64,000 nt of DNA, from assembly GCA_903632075.3 (NCBI GenBank), contig CAHIKZ030000840.1, forward strand, positions 266,001 through 330,000, read 5' to 3'. The stretch's first letter is position 1; every line of letters starts with the position of its first letter. Source of the stretch: Acanthosepion pharaonis (Eukaryota > Mollusca > Cephalopoda > Sepiida > Sepiidae). A program made the translations under genes and the position numbers. The notes below the pieces were generated by a model. The model made no database searches and had not been told where the DNA came from. It saw only the letters and a program-made list of their open reading frames with translations. Shown here piece by piece: positions 51,914 through 63,124 of this stretch.

Positions 51914-52080
51914 GGCACCTAGAGGCGGTGTAATGGTTAGAAAGTTTTGTCTCGCTAGCGCAAACTACTCAGTCGTAATTGCGTGAGACAAATGAGGATC
52001 GAACTCACTAGAGTTCGATCCTCACTGGGTGTCCCATACTTTCGGCCTTGTGCCACATCTAAGCTATGCTTGGAAAATCG
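51914..52080 (+). mobile_element. SINE family B, copy 2, with inverted B-box duplication
   Basis: GGGCACCTAGAGGCGGTGTA starts the copy. 51994-52006 (GAGGATCGAACTC) and 52011-52023 (GAGTTCGATCCTC) form a perfect 13-nt hairpin with a 4-nt loop, one arm being the B box. Both copies lie in tandem inside a minisatellite whose units resume at 52080. Confidence 0.85.
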
Positions 52081-52640
52081 CTATAATACTCTCCTCAAAC
52101 CAATAACACTCTCCTCAAAACTACAATACTCTCCTCCAACTTACAGTACTCTCCCCAAACCTATAACACTCTCCTCAAAACTATATTACTCTCAGCAAAC
52201 TTACAGTACTATCCTCAAACCTATAATACTCTCTTCAAACCTATAATACTCTCCGCAAACTTACAGTAATCTACTCAAACCTCTAATGCTATCCTCAAAT
52301 TTACAATACTCTCCTCAAACCTATAATACTCTCCACAAACTTACAATACTCTCCTGAAGCCTATAATATTCTCCGCAAGCTTACAGTACTCTCCTCAAGT
52401 CTATAATACTCTCCTCAAACTGAAAATGCTCTCCTCAAATTTATAATACTCTCCTCAAACCGATAATACTCAAACTTACAGTACTCTCCTCAAACCTGTA
52501 ATACTCTCCTAAATCCTGCAATAATCTACTCAAGCCTAAAATACACCCCTCAAATTTATTCTACTCTCCTCAAACCTAAAATATTTTCCTAAAACCTACA
52601 ACACTCTCCTCAAATCTCTAATCCTCAAAGTTATAATCCT

Positions 52641-53430
52641 ATAAAATTATTCTGCTATAATATGGCATTCTCATTTTCAGTATTGTTATTGTTCCATTGC
52701 TTTTCTTAGAATTCTTGTCTTTCTAATGTTTTTGCAAGACTTTCCGGAGCTTTTTCAAGCCTTCCAATGATGATGAGTACAGTTGCCACCATTCAATCAT
52801 GATATATTTTTCCATCCTTTCATTTACTTTCAAATTCACATTGCAATCAGATAGAATAGATCTTGTGTATGATGCAATGGATTTCTTGCAACAGTCTTAT
52901 TTGAACGTCTGAATGAATCTTGCTTTGACTGATTGCAAGCGAAATAAAAAGCAGGCTAAACTTCAAAATCAGATTTCGCAAAGAATAATAACAGAACTCT
53001 ATTTTGCTATGAAACCAAAAGCATAGTTTTCGTGGTAAACTTCAAGGATTTTTTGACAACCCAAAATAGTTACGAACATTTTAAAGAAACGAAATTACTC
53101 AAACTTGTTACTGAACAAATAGCAACTTTTATTAATTTATTCAAGTGGCGCTGAGGAAGAGAGAAAGAGGAAAGCACTTGGAAGTGAAAAGAATGACTTA
53201 AGTAAACATGTTTATTGTAATTGCGTCTGTGTGTCCACTGAGGGAGGCCAGAGAGTACAGAAGCGAGATATTTGATGAAGACAACAAAAACGAGAAAACA
53301 CATCAAATATGACGAGTCAACAGTGTGGAATGGGCATTTTTGATTCAGCTACGTACCTCCTGTAGTTTTCTCAATATCCGCGCAGTCTCCAGCATTTCAA
53401 TTTATTAACCTTATTGTTTACGATGACTGG
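52641..53430. other. Unassigned AT-rich sequence
   Basis: No recognisable coding or repeat. The 78-residue minus-strand frame at 53070-53306 is without known features. Confidence 0.3.
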
Positions 53431-53504
53431 ATCTAGTCTCCTGGCCTGGACTGGGTGCTTCTCTGTGCGTCAAAAAGTCTCGGTGAATATTTATGTCGAT
53501 AACG

Positions 53505-53725
53505 ACAACGGGCGCACGGTGGTTTAATCGGTAGCGGCTTCGCGTGTAAAATCGGAGAACCGAGTTCGAATTCCGGGTAAAAATAAATAAGCAGGACAGA
53601 TTTTCCTATGGCCATGATTGGAAAGATGAGGCGAAAACACTGAATTCGAAGCAACCTGGAGACGGTTGGTGGCCGCCAGATTATCTTGCCCAAGACACTC
53701 TACTACAGCTGCAGTACATGTAGTG
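53505..53725 (+). mobile_element. tRNA-derived SINE, family C
   Basis: GGGCGCACGGTGGTTTAATC, GGTAGCGGCTTCGCG (A box region) and CGAGTTCGAATTCCGGGT (B box), then a body with GACAGATTTTCCTATGGCCA, CCTGGAGACGGTTGGTGG and TTGCCCAAGACACTC. It occurs once in the window. Confidence 0.8.
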
Positions 53726-53929
53726 CCCCGACGATCTTCACGGGTCACGTGATCGTAGTCTCAGCAACAGTTTGTGGTGATTAACCTTTCCATGGATAAA
53801 TTTAACATTCTTGTTGTTCATGTTGAGCGAGAGAAAGTCATATCAGCAATTATTATATTTTTTATTTCTTTTATCTAATAATAGATATCTAATAATGATT
53901 CTACAATTACTTACTCCTCTATGTCACAT

Positions 53930-53965
53930 TTTTCTTCTTCTTCTTTCTTCTTCTTCTTCTTCTTC

Positions 53966-53997
<32 letters not shown>

Positions 53998-54019
53998 TTT
54001 TTTTTTTTTTTTTTTTCCC
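53930..54019. repeat. (TTC)n(TTA)n(T)n tract, retrotransposon tail
   Basis: About ten TTC, twelve TTA and a T run, adjoining the 3' end of the next minus-strand element. Confidence 0.9.
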
Positions 54020-54300
54020 TTTGATTTCTGATGTGTACACATTTCTTTCCGGATCGTAACCAGAGACCTAAGTTTAGAAATGGCATTATGGCATTTTCTA
54101 CTAATGCACACAAAAAAGAAAAAAAAAACTTACATAGATAAAGCCCTTCGTAAGGTGTGGACTGTATTCGTGAGAACATTTTTTTTTTTGCATTTCTTTA
54201 AGGCATGGGCTACCAAGAATCCTTTCATTGAATCTATTGGAGTCTTTTCCAGTCAGTCCGAGGGCTCCAACTACAACAAGGATTGTTGATATTCCCATGT
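54020..54300 (-). pseudogene. RLE-type retrotransposon, extreme 3' fragment
   Basis: Minus strand: STILVVVGALGLTGKDSN, FNERILGSPCLKEMQK, then the 3'-UTR signature (CCAGAGACCTAAGTTTAG on the plus strand). It is 5'-truncated where a (TTA)n run (54305-54350) begins. Confidence 0.8.
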
Positions 54301-54302
54301 GC

Positions 54303-54351
<49 letters not shown>

Positions 54352-54433
54352 AAAATGCCTTCAGAATTCTAAAATGCTTGCTTTTTGAAAAATTTTGGGA
54401 AGTGGATCAATCTGATAATTTTTCAGCACCCCC

Positions 54434-54477
<44 letters not shown>

Positions 54478-54479
54478 TT
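54301..54479. repeat. Two (TTA)n tracts
   Basis: 54305-54350 and 54437-54477 separated by 85 bases of unassigned text. Confidence 0.95.
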
Positions 54480-55598
54480 CTTTGGTTTATCTGATGTAAA
54501 CTCATTTCTTTCTGGGTCCCGACCAGAGACCTATGGTTCGAAACGGCATCATGATATTTTCCACTGACCAATTAATACACACACACATATTTTAAATAGA
54601 TAAAGCCCTTTGTAAGGTGTGAGCTGTTTTCATGAGAACAATTTTTTGTATTTCTTTAAGGCATGAACTTCCAGAATTCCCTTCAATTAGTCTACTGAAA
54701 TGTTTTCCAACCAGTCCGAGGGCTCCAACTACAACTGAAATTGTTGATGTCCTCATGTGCCACATTTTTAAGATTTCGATTTCAAGGTCCTTGTATTTTG
54801 ATAGCTTTTTGAAGATCTTGAAAGATAAATTGCAGTTTGCAGGGACTGCGATGTCGATAAGAAGGCACATTTTGTCTTTGTGGTCTTTAATAACAATGTC
54901 TGGGCGATTAGCTTTGATTGTCTGTGTGTCATAACCCATAAAATTGTTACAGGTCTTATCTCCGTCACCCGGTCTGGCTGGTGTTCATTCCAGTCTCTTA
55001 CAGTTTTCTTTGAGTCAAATTTGCAGATCTTCCGGTGCGGATGTTGATCCACTCTGCCATGCTGAGTTTTATATTCAGTCGCTGGCAATACCGTGCAACC
55101 TGGTAGAAGATAGTTTTTTTTAGATATTTATCACAGAATCTGCAATTTTGGCTAACACCACTTTTCAGTACGTGTGCCTGATAATTTCTAGTTAGCAAGC
55201 ATTGGTCTTGTGCACCAAGAATAAAACCTTCAGCTTTTAACCTTGCACTAAGTCGCCTCTGATTGGTACGGGGTTTGTTTACATCAGCTTGTTTGATACG
55301 GGCAGACTACGAAGAGGTTTGTCTTGCCATCGTTTCTCTATCTGGCCGGTTGTATTTGCCTTTGCTTTCCTTTTTAAGCATTTTGCAGCTGCAATCAGTG
55401 GATTATGGTTTACTTGCAATTCTTCACCCCCCCCCTTGAAATTCCTCTTTTGAATTTGCTGGCTTCCTTTATAACTGAATAAAGTTTCTTATTTCTTTCA
55501 CGTTCTTTGACACAAATCATCATCCAATCTTCTGTAGTTTCTAGGTATCTTTGAAGAGCGATTGGTATGGTTTTGTAAGACATTTCTAGTTGAAGTAA
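54480..55598 (-). pseudogene. RLE-type non-LTR retrotransposon, C-terminal third
   Basis: Minus strand, in order: RYLETTEDWMM-type linker near 55550; TRNYQAHVLKSG then CRFCDKYLKK (first half of a zinc knuckle); WNEHQPDRV; IKANRPDIVIKDHKDK then CLLIDIAVP, the PD...D arrangement of a restriction-like endonuclease; FKKLSKYKDLEIEILKMWHM; VVVGALGLVGK; EIQKIVLMKTAHTLQRALSI and a stop. In the intact family this endonuclease nicks target DNA for target-primed reverse transcription. Frameshifts break it at least three times, and it is 5'-truncated at 55598 by a (TTA)n run. The 3' end at 54480 adjoins another (TTA)n. Confidence 0.85.
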
Positions 55599-55621
55599 TT
55601 ATTATTATTATTATTATTATT

Positions 55622-57190
55622 TCTCCCTTTGATTTCTGTTGTATACAAATTTCTTTCCAGGTCCCAACCAGAGACCTAAGGTTAGAAATGACTTCATGAC
55701 AGTTTCCACAGAGCATTCTTGTTAAAAACAAAACAAAACAAAGATCCCCCACATTTTACATAGATAAAGCTCTTCGTAATGTGTGACCTCTACTTGTGAG
55801 TACAATTATATATTTTTTAAGGCATTGGTTACCAGGAATCCCTTCAATGAATCTATCGGAACCTTTTCCAATCAATCCAAACTACAACTGGAATTATCGA
55901 TTTGGTACATTGCATTTGCTTTAGCTGTCTTCTTTAGTTTCTTTGTCACTTCCGTATGTGGATTATGGTTTATTTGCATGTCTTCACCCACTTGAAATTC
56001 CCTTTTGAATTTGTCGGCTTCCTTTATTACTAAATAAAGTTTCTTATTTCTTTCACGTTATTTGACACTGATCATCATCCAGTCTTCTCTAGTTTCCAGG
56101 TATCTTTGAAGAGCGATTGGTGTGGTTTTGTAAGACAGTTCTAGTTTAACTAATTCTCTGCTTGCTTCGGATCTGGGAACATACAGACAATCAACATCAG
56201 CCTTAGAATAATGCATGTGGTAGCAAGTGAGAAGCGTTCTCGTTTTGGTGTCCATTCGCTTAATATCAGCTAAGGACCAGTTAAGAATGTTGAAACTGTA
56301 TTGCACCACAGGTACAAAAGGTGTTTATGGCTGATATTTTTGTTTCGTGAATTCAGTTCGGTATCCAGTACCAGACACACACGCCTGTAGTATTCCTTTC
56401 TTTCATTCTCCTTCATTTCGGTATTTACTTGCTTTTCATCGCCCACTCGAAATTCCATATTGATTTTGTTGGCTTCCTTTATCACCGAGTAAAGTTCCTT
56501 ACTTCTTTCATGTTCTTTGAAACAGATCATCATCCAGTTTTCTGCAGTTTCCAGCTATCTTTGAAGACAGATTGTTATAGTTTTGTAGGACAGTTCTAGT
56601 TGAACTAATCCTCTAGTCTCCTTCGGATCTGGGTACATACAGACGATCAACATCAGCCTTCGAATGATGCATGTGGTGGCAAGTTAGAAGCTTCCTCGTT
56701 TTGACGTTCATTCGCTTAATGTCAGCTATAGCCCAGTTAAGGATGTTAAAATTGTATTGCACCACGAAGACAGCTAAGGTGTTTATGGCTGATATTCTGT
56801 TGTTTTTTTTTTTTTAATTCATCTCGGTATTTAGTACCAAACGTACACGTAATCTTTTCTTACTTTCTCTTTCATTTGGGTATATTGTATTCCATCTCCT
56901 TCGCTAATTCCTAGGTACCTATTGGCTTCTTGTTCCAATTCCTTAATCTTTGTGACAAAATCTAAATCTATTGAGTGTCTTTCTGTAATTCTTCCTTTCT
57001 TGAATGTTACTTTTACACATTTATCTCATCCAAAATCTATACCAATGACGTCACTGAAACATTTTACAGTATTGAGGAGATCCTTCAACTCGTTGTCGTC
57101 TTTAGCAAAGAGCTTGAGATCATCCATGTAGAGTGGGCGATTGGGTACTTTCTTGTTTTGTTTGTAACTCTGGCTATTATTGATTAATTC
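55622..57190 (-). pseudogene. RLE-type non-LTR retrotransposon, from YMDD to 3' end, with internal duplication
   Basis: Minus strand: NRPLYMDDLKLFAKDDNELK (57081-57142) is reverse-transcriptase motif C with both catalytic Asp. It is followed by LLNTVKCFSDVIGIDFG, a stop, DKCVKVTFKKGRITE and KELEQEANRYLG. Next come two tandem copies of a linker block (INILNW...ADIKRM, LTCYHMHYSKADVDCLYVPR, SYKTT...WMM), offset by about 455 bases (56071 versus 56526). The 3' end at 55622 has the usual UTR and a (TTA)n tail (55597-55621). Everything before motif C is missing. Confidence 0.85.
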
Positions 57191-57390
57191 ATGCGTAAGG
57201 GGATAAATGACAGATAAAACAATCCATTATTAATGAGGTATTGGCGGGGCTTAATGGTCGTGTTAAGTAACGAAGGGAATGACAAGCACACTTATAATAG
57301 GATAATAATAATAATAATGTTAAGAATAAGAATAAGTGTTAACAGGTAAAGATCTTAGTGAATTAAGATAGATATATATGAAGAGACCAA
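57191..57390. other. Unassigned sequence
   Basis: AT-rich with a short (TAA)n at 57305. Nothing coding. Confidence 0.3.
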
Positions 57391-57391
57391 C

Positions 57392-57457
<66 letters not shown>

Positions 57458-57549
57458 GTTAATATGCTGAGATCCCGTTCACTTCTTATGGGAGTGAACA
57501 GAGTGATTGCAATTGATTGTTCATAGTTCTCAATTTTTCTTTTTTTTTC

Positions 57550-57604
<55 letters not shown>

Positions 57605-57672
57605 AAAGAGAGAGATAGAATGATTGATAGAATGATATTAAGATATTGAGATAGATAGATAGATAGATAGAC

Positions 57673-57708
<36 letters not shown>

Positions 57709-57825
57709 GCTAATATACTAAGATAGATAGATTTGAAAAGTTTAACACATATTCATAAAACTGACATCGATAGATAGATATTAATATACTGAAATAGATA
57801 GATAGATAGCTGTTAATAGACTGAA

Positions 57826-57875
<50 letters not shown>

Positions 57876-57887
57876 GTTAATATACTG

Positions 57888-57947
<60 letters not shown>

Positions 57948-57959
57948 GTTCATATACTG

Positions 57960-58007
<48 letters not shown>

Positions 58008-58069
58008 GTTCATATACTGAGATAGATAGATACATGTTAATATACTGAGATAGATAGATGTTCATATAC

Positions 58070-58106
<37 letters not shown>

Positions 58107-58170
58107 GTTCATTTACTGAGATAGATAGATACATGTTAATATACTGAGATAGATAGATGTTCATATACTG

Positions 58171-58226
<56 letters not shown>

Positions 58227-58262
58227 GAATATGAACAGGGATATAGATAGATGAAGAGACTG

Positions 58263-58314
<52 letters not shown>

Positions 58315-58382
58315 GGATGTTCATATACTGAGATAGATAGATACATGTTAATATACTGAGATAGATAGATGTTCATATACTG

Positions 58383-58455
<73 letters not shown>

Positions 58456-58489
58456 TGAACAGAGGGGATATAGATAGATGAAGAGACTG

Positions 58490-58546
<57 letters not shown>

Positions 58547-58612
58547 TGAACAGAGGGGATATAGATAGATGAAGAGACTGAGATAGATAGATAGATTGAT
58601 AGATAGATAGAG

Positions 58613-58653
<41 letters not shown>

Positions 58654-58687
58654 TGAACAGAGGGGATATAGATAGATGAAGAGACTG

Positions 58688-58752
<65 letters not shown>
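57391..58752. repeat. (GATA)n satellite with embedded higher-order spacers
   Basis: GATA runs are broken by recurring spacers: TGTTAATATACTGA, TGTTCATATACTGA, and in the right half TATGAACAGAGGGGATATAG then ATGAAGAGACTGA (near 58215, 58454, 58546 and 58652). It includes a (TA)n at 57555-57602. All frames in it (Leu-Ser-Ile-Tyr repeats) are compositional. Confidence 0.97.
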
Positions 58753-58754
<2 letters not shown>

Positions 58755-59759
58755 GTACAATGATGAACAGAAAGCTAAGCGCACCTGATCGCAATTATTT
58801 CGTTATAACACAGTTGTAAATCCTAATTACTCACGGGTCAATGTTTTACATTTCACACCAAAATAATAACACAATGTAATGAATAATTATAACGTTGTCG
58901 ATTGAAAACAGGTCAGGCTGTGATCTTGCGACACAATCCGATTAATTGAGTAAAGGGCATCAGTGAATAACAGTCAGGTCACAAGGTCTGCGGATGATTC
59001 CCTCTTACAAATAACACTGTCATCTACTATAAGCAGCTTCTGGAGATGATGATAGCGCTGTCTACTAAAATTAGCTTAGTCTGGCACAAGATCAATAATG
59101 TTTTTTAAGTGAAGCTCGACCCTTCGTACTGGTCATTTCCGTTTATGCATTTATGTTTGGATGGTTAACTAATCCCTGTTGCTGACGCCTGCTCAGACGG
59201 ATTTTGTTTCTACAAGGCACACAGCGCTAACATGTGGTTTATGGTGCAACTATAAACTTAGTATTTTTTCTGTTACCACCCCACCTAAATAATAAAAGTT
59301 ACTTATTGCAAATATTAATTCCCCAGAAGTTATAAATTTTAAAATCAATGTTTGTTTGTTATTAAAATGTTGGAACTGTTTTGAAATTATAAATTATAAA
59401 TCAAAATTTGTTTAGCTTGCCTCATAACAGCTCCAACCCTTAAAAATAAATGAAAAATTACCAAAAGTCAGGGAGTTATTCACATTTTGTAAGTGCAGAT
59501 TATATTCAAGGTACTTACAAGGATTTTATTACAATTTTTTAAAAAAATCTGTTTTTGGCTTGTTTATCGAGGTAGGCGCGAACGGTGACCCCACACTTGA
59601 GCACTTGAGTTGCCCATATTTGGGGTGATCAGAAAGGCCAACCCAACTAGAGTGCAATGGAAGAGGCTCACTCTGGGCGAATTTGGTGTAAATTTTAGTA
59701 AATATAAATTTTTATTTTCGGGTGAATTACCAGGAAAGATTTAAACTTAGTTACAGTTT

Positions 59760-59760
<1 letters not shown>
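58753..59760. other. Unassigned sequence
   Basis: No recognisable gene or repeat family in about 1 kb of AT-rich DNA. Confidence 0.3.
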
Positions 59761-59765
<5 letters not shown>

Positions 59766-59799
<34 letters not shown>

Positions 59800-60206
59800 A
59801 GAGAGAGAGAGAAGATATATATAGAGAGAGCTATAGCAAAAAGAGAAAGACAGAGAGAGTAAGAAAGAGAAAGAAAGAGAGATAGAAAGAGAAAGAGAAA
59901 GAAAGACAGTGAGAGAGAAAGAGCGATATAAAGAGAGACAGAGAAAGAGAAAAAGAGAGAGAGATAGAAAGAGGAAGAGTTAGAAAGACAGAGAGAGAGA
60001 AAGAGCGATAGAAAGAAAGAAAGAAAGAAAGAAAGAAAAAGAAAGAAAGAGGAAGAGTGAGAAAGACTAAGAGAGAAAGAGAGAGAAAAAGAAAAAGAGA
60101 GAAAGAAAGAGAGATAGAAAGAGAGGAAGACAGAGAGAGAAAGAGATAGGATGGATTAGATAAAAGAAAGATAGAAAGAGAGAGATGAAGACAGAAAGAG
60201 AAAGAG
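59766..60206. repeat. Polypurine (GA)n/(GAAA)n tract
   Basis: A (GA)n core, then degenerate GAGAAAGA units over about 440 bases, almost all purine on the plus strand. Confidence 0.93.
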
Positions 60207-60900
60207 TCAATAATCTGACGTTATCGTTAGCCGAACAAAGCCAATACTTTTCAAACTCTGTCCCGATTGCCTTGAGACTTCCACCTGATGGCTTTGCAAC
60301 ACCGTCTGCCTAATTTCAATCACAATGCTTGGGTCAACCCATAGTAGCGCATTTTTTTTCACACACTTTCCAACCATGTCGCTTGCCTGATTCGTTTCTA
60401 CAGGCCGACATTGACGAATCGACTACAGTGAAATCTGTAATGCCCACTTTCAATCCACTTAAGCGAATTCAATTGAATAATGAACATACGAACTAGTGTG
60501 TACGGTTGACACACCACATTTACTTAGCTGTACTGAGTTTACCACAAAGTCACTGCAATATGTCCCTCATCTTGGCTCTTTAATCGTGATATGTCTCGGG
60601 ATATATTTGTTCGAAGTAGCAAAATGGTTGTTGACGACTGTAACCCAGTAGGACAATCTAGCAGGCAACCGTAATGGACTGGTCCTCGTCGTAGAGGTAG
60701 GCAATAGGCGTAGGCAATAGGCGAAGACAATAGGCGTAGTCCATATACCTACACTTCAGTCTGTATTTATGGCTGACACCAGCCAATCATATTACTGCGA
60801 GGGAGAACCCAGGTGTATGCATATTCATTACATCAAATCGCAACAGTTGAATTCGTTCGTGCAATAATGTCGGTTTCAATCTAAAGGAATATGTATTCAT
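60207..60900. other. Unassigned sequence with a 13-bp minisatellite
   Basis: 60697-60740 carries three or four AGGCAATAGGCGT units. Short minus-strand frames (60539-60730, 60787-60969) have no recognisable features. Confidence 0.4.
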
Positions 60901-60904
60901 TGCT

Positions 60905-61310
60905 TCCAATGAACAATTTTGACATAAAGCCGATGGAGAAGTGGAAAGAGGCTGGTCTGTTGTAATCATCCCAGACCTAACTAATCAAAATCACAACTCA
61001 TTCATTCCAACATCAACCACAATACCACGTACTCACAGGAAGCCGAAAAAACTGCCATGACATAAAAATTGCATAATAGAAAAACACCCTTTTTATTTTT
61101 TGCCAATTTTTTTTATAGAACTATATAAAATTTAATGATATGAAATGAGGGAGGAGGGGAAAAGCAAACTAAAATATGACAAAAGATTCAAACTAAAAAT
61201 AAAATATTTTAGTAGGACCCATCTACCCCACAAAAATAAGAGCAACCGCTGTCTATAAGTAGACTCAACAAGTTCGCTCACTCAAGGCAGGGGAGAGACA
61301 GCGGGCTCTA
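60905..61310. repeat. Dispersed 0.4-kb repeat, copy 1
   Basis: Aligns in order with 63125-63545: CCGATGGAGAAGTGGAAAGA, CACAATACCACGTACTCACA, and TTTTAGTAGGACCCATCTAC then CCCACAAAAATAAGAG. A, C-rich in places; no frame. Family unknown; could be a long terminal repeat or SINE-like. Confidence 0.65.
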
Positions 61311-61409
61311 CTAAAAACAGTTATGTTTAGTTTACGTTGTGTTGATGTTTAGTTTCTTTTGGGGGTTCATTCCCTCCCCTCTCATTCTTCATTATTAGAT
61401 TTTTATATA

Positions 61410-62650
61410 CAGTGTGCGGCTGGTATTTGAGGACATACAGATTTAAGCTTAATACTGCTTCCCACTAACTTCTAATGCTTTTATTTTTCAGAAATCAAGA
61501 ATGGCAAACCCTATGATAACAAATGAAATGAAAAGGCATGTTGTGATTGTGGCATTAAAGGCTGATCATAACGATTTGGATATTGCACGTTTCTTCAAGA
61601 TCGTTTGCAAGATCGTTTGATGTTGACAGTTTCCCAATGTCTGTATCAAAACGTAAAAGACATTCTGCACGTTCTGATAAAGTAAGAACATCCGAATTTA
61701 TTCAGGAAGTCAGGCAGACAATTGATGAAAACCGAGGTCAATCAATGAGGTCAATTGCCAAAAAGCTGCATGTGTCTGAAAAAACAATCAGAAGGTGTGT
61801 TCATGAAGACATTCGATACAAGTCCTCCGTGATGAAGAGAGGTCAATTTATGTTTGAAAAAAACAAAAACAAAAGAAAACCGTTTAAACAGATCCAAAAG
61901 TCTTTTAAACAAACTTAAAAATCCTTCAAAACCTGGTGTGATTTGGTTTTTCTCAGATGAGAAAAATTTTGATCAAGATCAAAAACTTAACAGAAGAAAT
62001 GACAGATGGCTTTGTTCAGATCCTTCTGAAGGTGCTAAGAGTGATGCGCACAAAATTTTCCTTCAATTGTTATGGTATCGGGTGTTGTTAGCAATTAAGG
62101 ACATGTTATGCCACCACACTTTTTTCCACAAGGTCATAGAGTAAATGCTGCTGCTTATATTGAGGTTCTAGAAACAGTTGTCAAGCCTTGGAATGCCAAC
62201 ATATGCAACGGCAGGCCTTATTTATTCCAGCAAGACTCGGTTCCATCACACAAGGCTCTACGAACACAAGAATGGATGAATGACCATTTGTACGACCATA
62301 TCACACCCAACATTTGGCCTCCTAACTCTCCAGGTCTCAATCCACTAGCATTGTTGAGAAGGAGGTTAATAAACAGCCTCATAACACCAAAGACCCTCTT
62401 AAAGCTGCAATAGTTCGAGTAATGTCTGACATAAATAAGGACCAATTAATCAGAGCTTGCAGCCGATTTTGACCTCGTGTAGAGGCAGTTATTGATGCTA
62501 GTGGTGGTTTTATTGAATAAAATTAAATAATAGTTAGCTAAATTTTATGTTTACTTGTTTGTAATCAAATATAATTATATTCATTTGTTCCGCAAGTTTT
62601 TTTTTTTTACTAATCCATAAAATCTGTCCTCAAATATCAGCCGCACTCTG
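61410..62650 (+). mobile_element. Mariner element with matching TIRs and TA target site
   Basis: Left end CAGTGTGCGGCTGGTATTTG AGGACA and right end TGTCCTCAAATATCAGCCGC ACTCTG are inverted with about three mismatches, flanked by TA on both sides. Length is 1241 bp, normal for the superfamily. It encloses the broken transposase at 61501-62518 in the plus orientation. Confidence 0.9.
61501..62518 (+). pseudogene. Mariner-family transposase (DD37D-like), frameshifted, third Asp lost
   Basis: Starts MANPMITNEMKRHVVIVALK. A frameshift near 61600 leads to IQEVRQTIDENRGQSMRSIA then KKLHVSEKTIRRCVHE (paired helix-turn-helix). After another frameshift, FFSDEKNF carries the first catalytic Asp, and FFPQGHRVNAAAYIEVLE and YLFQQDSVPSHKA the second. 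Then WPPNSPGLNPL runs directly into LLRRR: the DYYVW box expected next is deleted, and with it the third Asp, which spacing (37 residues after the second) places there. The C-terminus resumes in another frame (VRVMSDINKDQLIRACSRF) and ends ASGGFIE. Inactive by several independent lesions. Confidence 0.88.
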
Positions 62651-62960
62651 TATAACAATTTATAATCATTAAATTTTTATGGCATGGGGCGCGTTTTTGT
62701 AAGACCCCCTTGAGAGGATGCGGTATTATAGCGTATGGAGGATTGACTGGTGACGGACGAGTTTTTATGGTGAATGTGGAAATTTTAACGAGTGAATGGG
62801 TCGTGAATCGGATTGGCTAGGTATAAGATAGCTAGTATCGACAAGCCTCAACACCCCCCACTTTTTTGGCCACGTGCCACAATTGTATTTTTACATACAA
62901 TAAATATGCAAGGGAGAGACAAAACTAATTTCTCGGGGTGGAAAAATATCAAAGACTGAT
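62651..62960. other. Unassigned sequence
   Basis: Mixed-composition sequence between the mariner and the next repeat; no frame or family recognised. Confidence 0.3.
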
Positions 62961-62964
62961 CTAG

Positions 62965-63115
62965 TCAAGATAAAAAGGGGGACAAAAACAAACTGGGGAG
63001 GTTGGGCATCTCGACATGGATCATAAAAGAGAAAATCAGGAAAGAGACCGGGAACAACAGTTACTCACTTTAACTTGGCAAACATTAGTCATCCAGAGGA
63101 ATAAATACTTAGTCT
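62965..63115. repeat. Short repeat (GGGGAGGTTGGGCAT), copy 1
   Basis: AGATAAAAAGGGGGACAAAA, CAAACTGGGGAGGTTGGGCA and AACAGTTACTCACTTTAACT recur at 63615-63725. Copy 2 lacks about 30 bases in the middle. Confidence 0.75.
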
Positions 63116-63124
63116 TTTAAAATT

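Larger units (their letters stand above)
51745..52640. repeat. About 20-bp minisatellite (CTATAATACTCTCCTCAAAC), interrupted by SINE B
   Basis: One unit precedes the SINEs (AACTTATAATACTCTCCTC at 51757) and about 28 follow from 52080. CTATAATACTCTCC and CTTACAGTACTCTCC variants alternate in places, giving a 40-bp higher-order period. Confidence 0.85.

Noticed and set aside
51777..52023. Genuine tRNA genes
   Set aside because: A and B boxes and an acceptor-like stem are present, but the anticodon arm is abnormal, extra sequence follows the head, and the copies have SINE bodies.
53505..53580. tRNA gene
   Set aside because: The tRNA-like head continues into a long shared body, as in a SINE; no regular cloverleaf could be drawn.
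57391..58794. Frames of up to 207 residues made of Leu-Ser-Ile-Tyr repeats
   Set aside because: Translation of (GATA)n on the minus strand; purely compositional.
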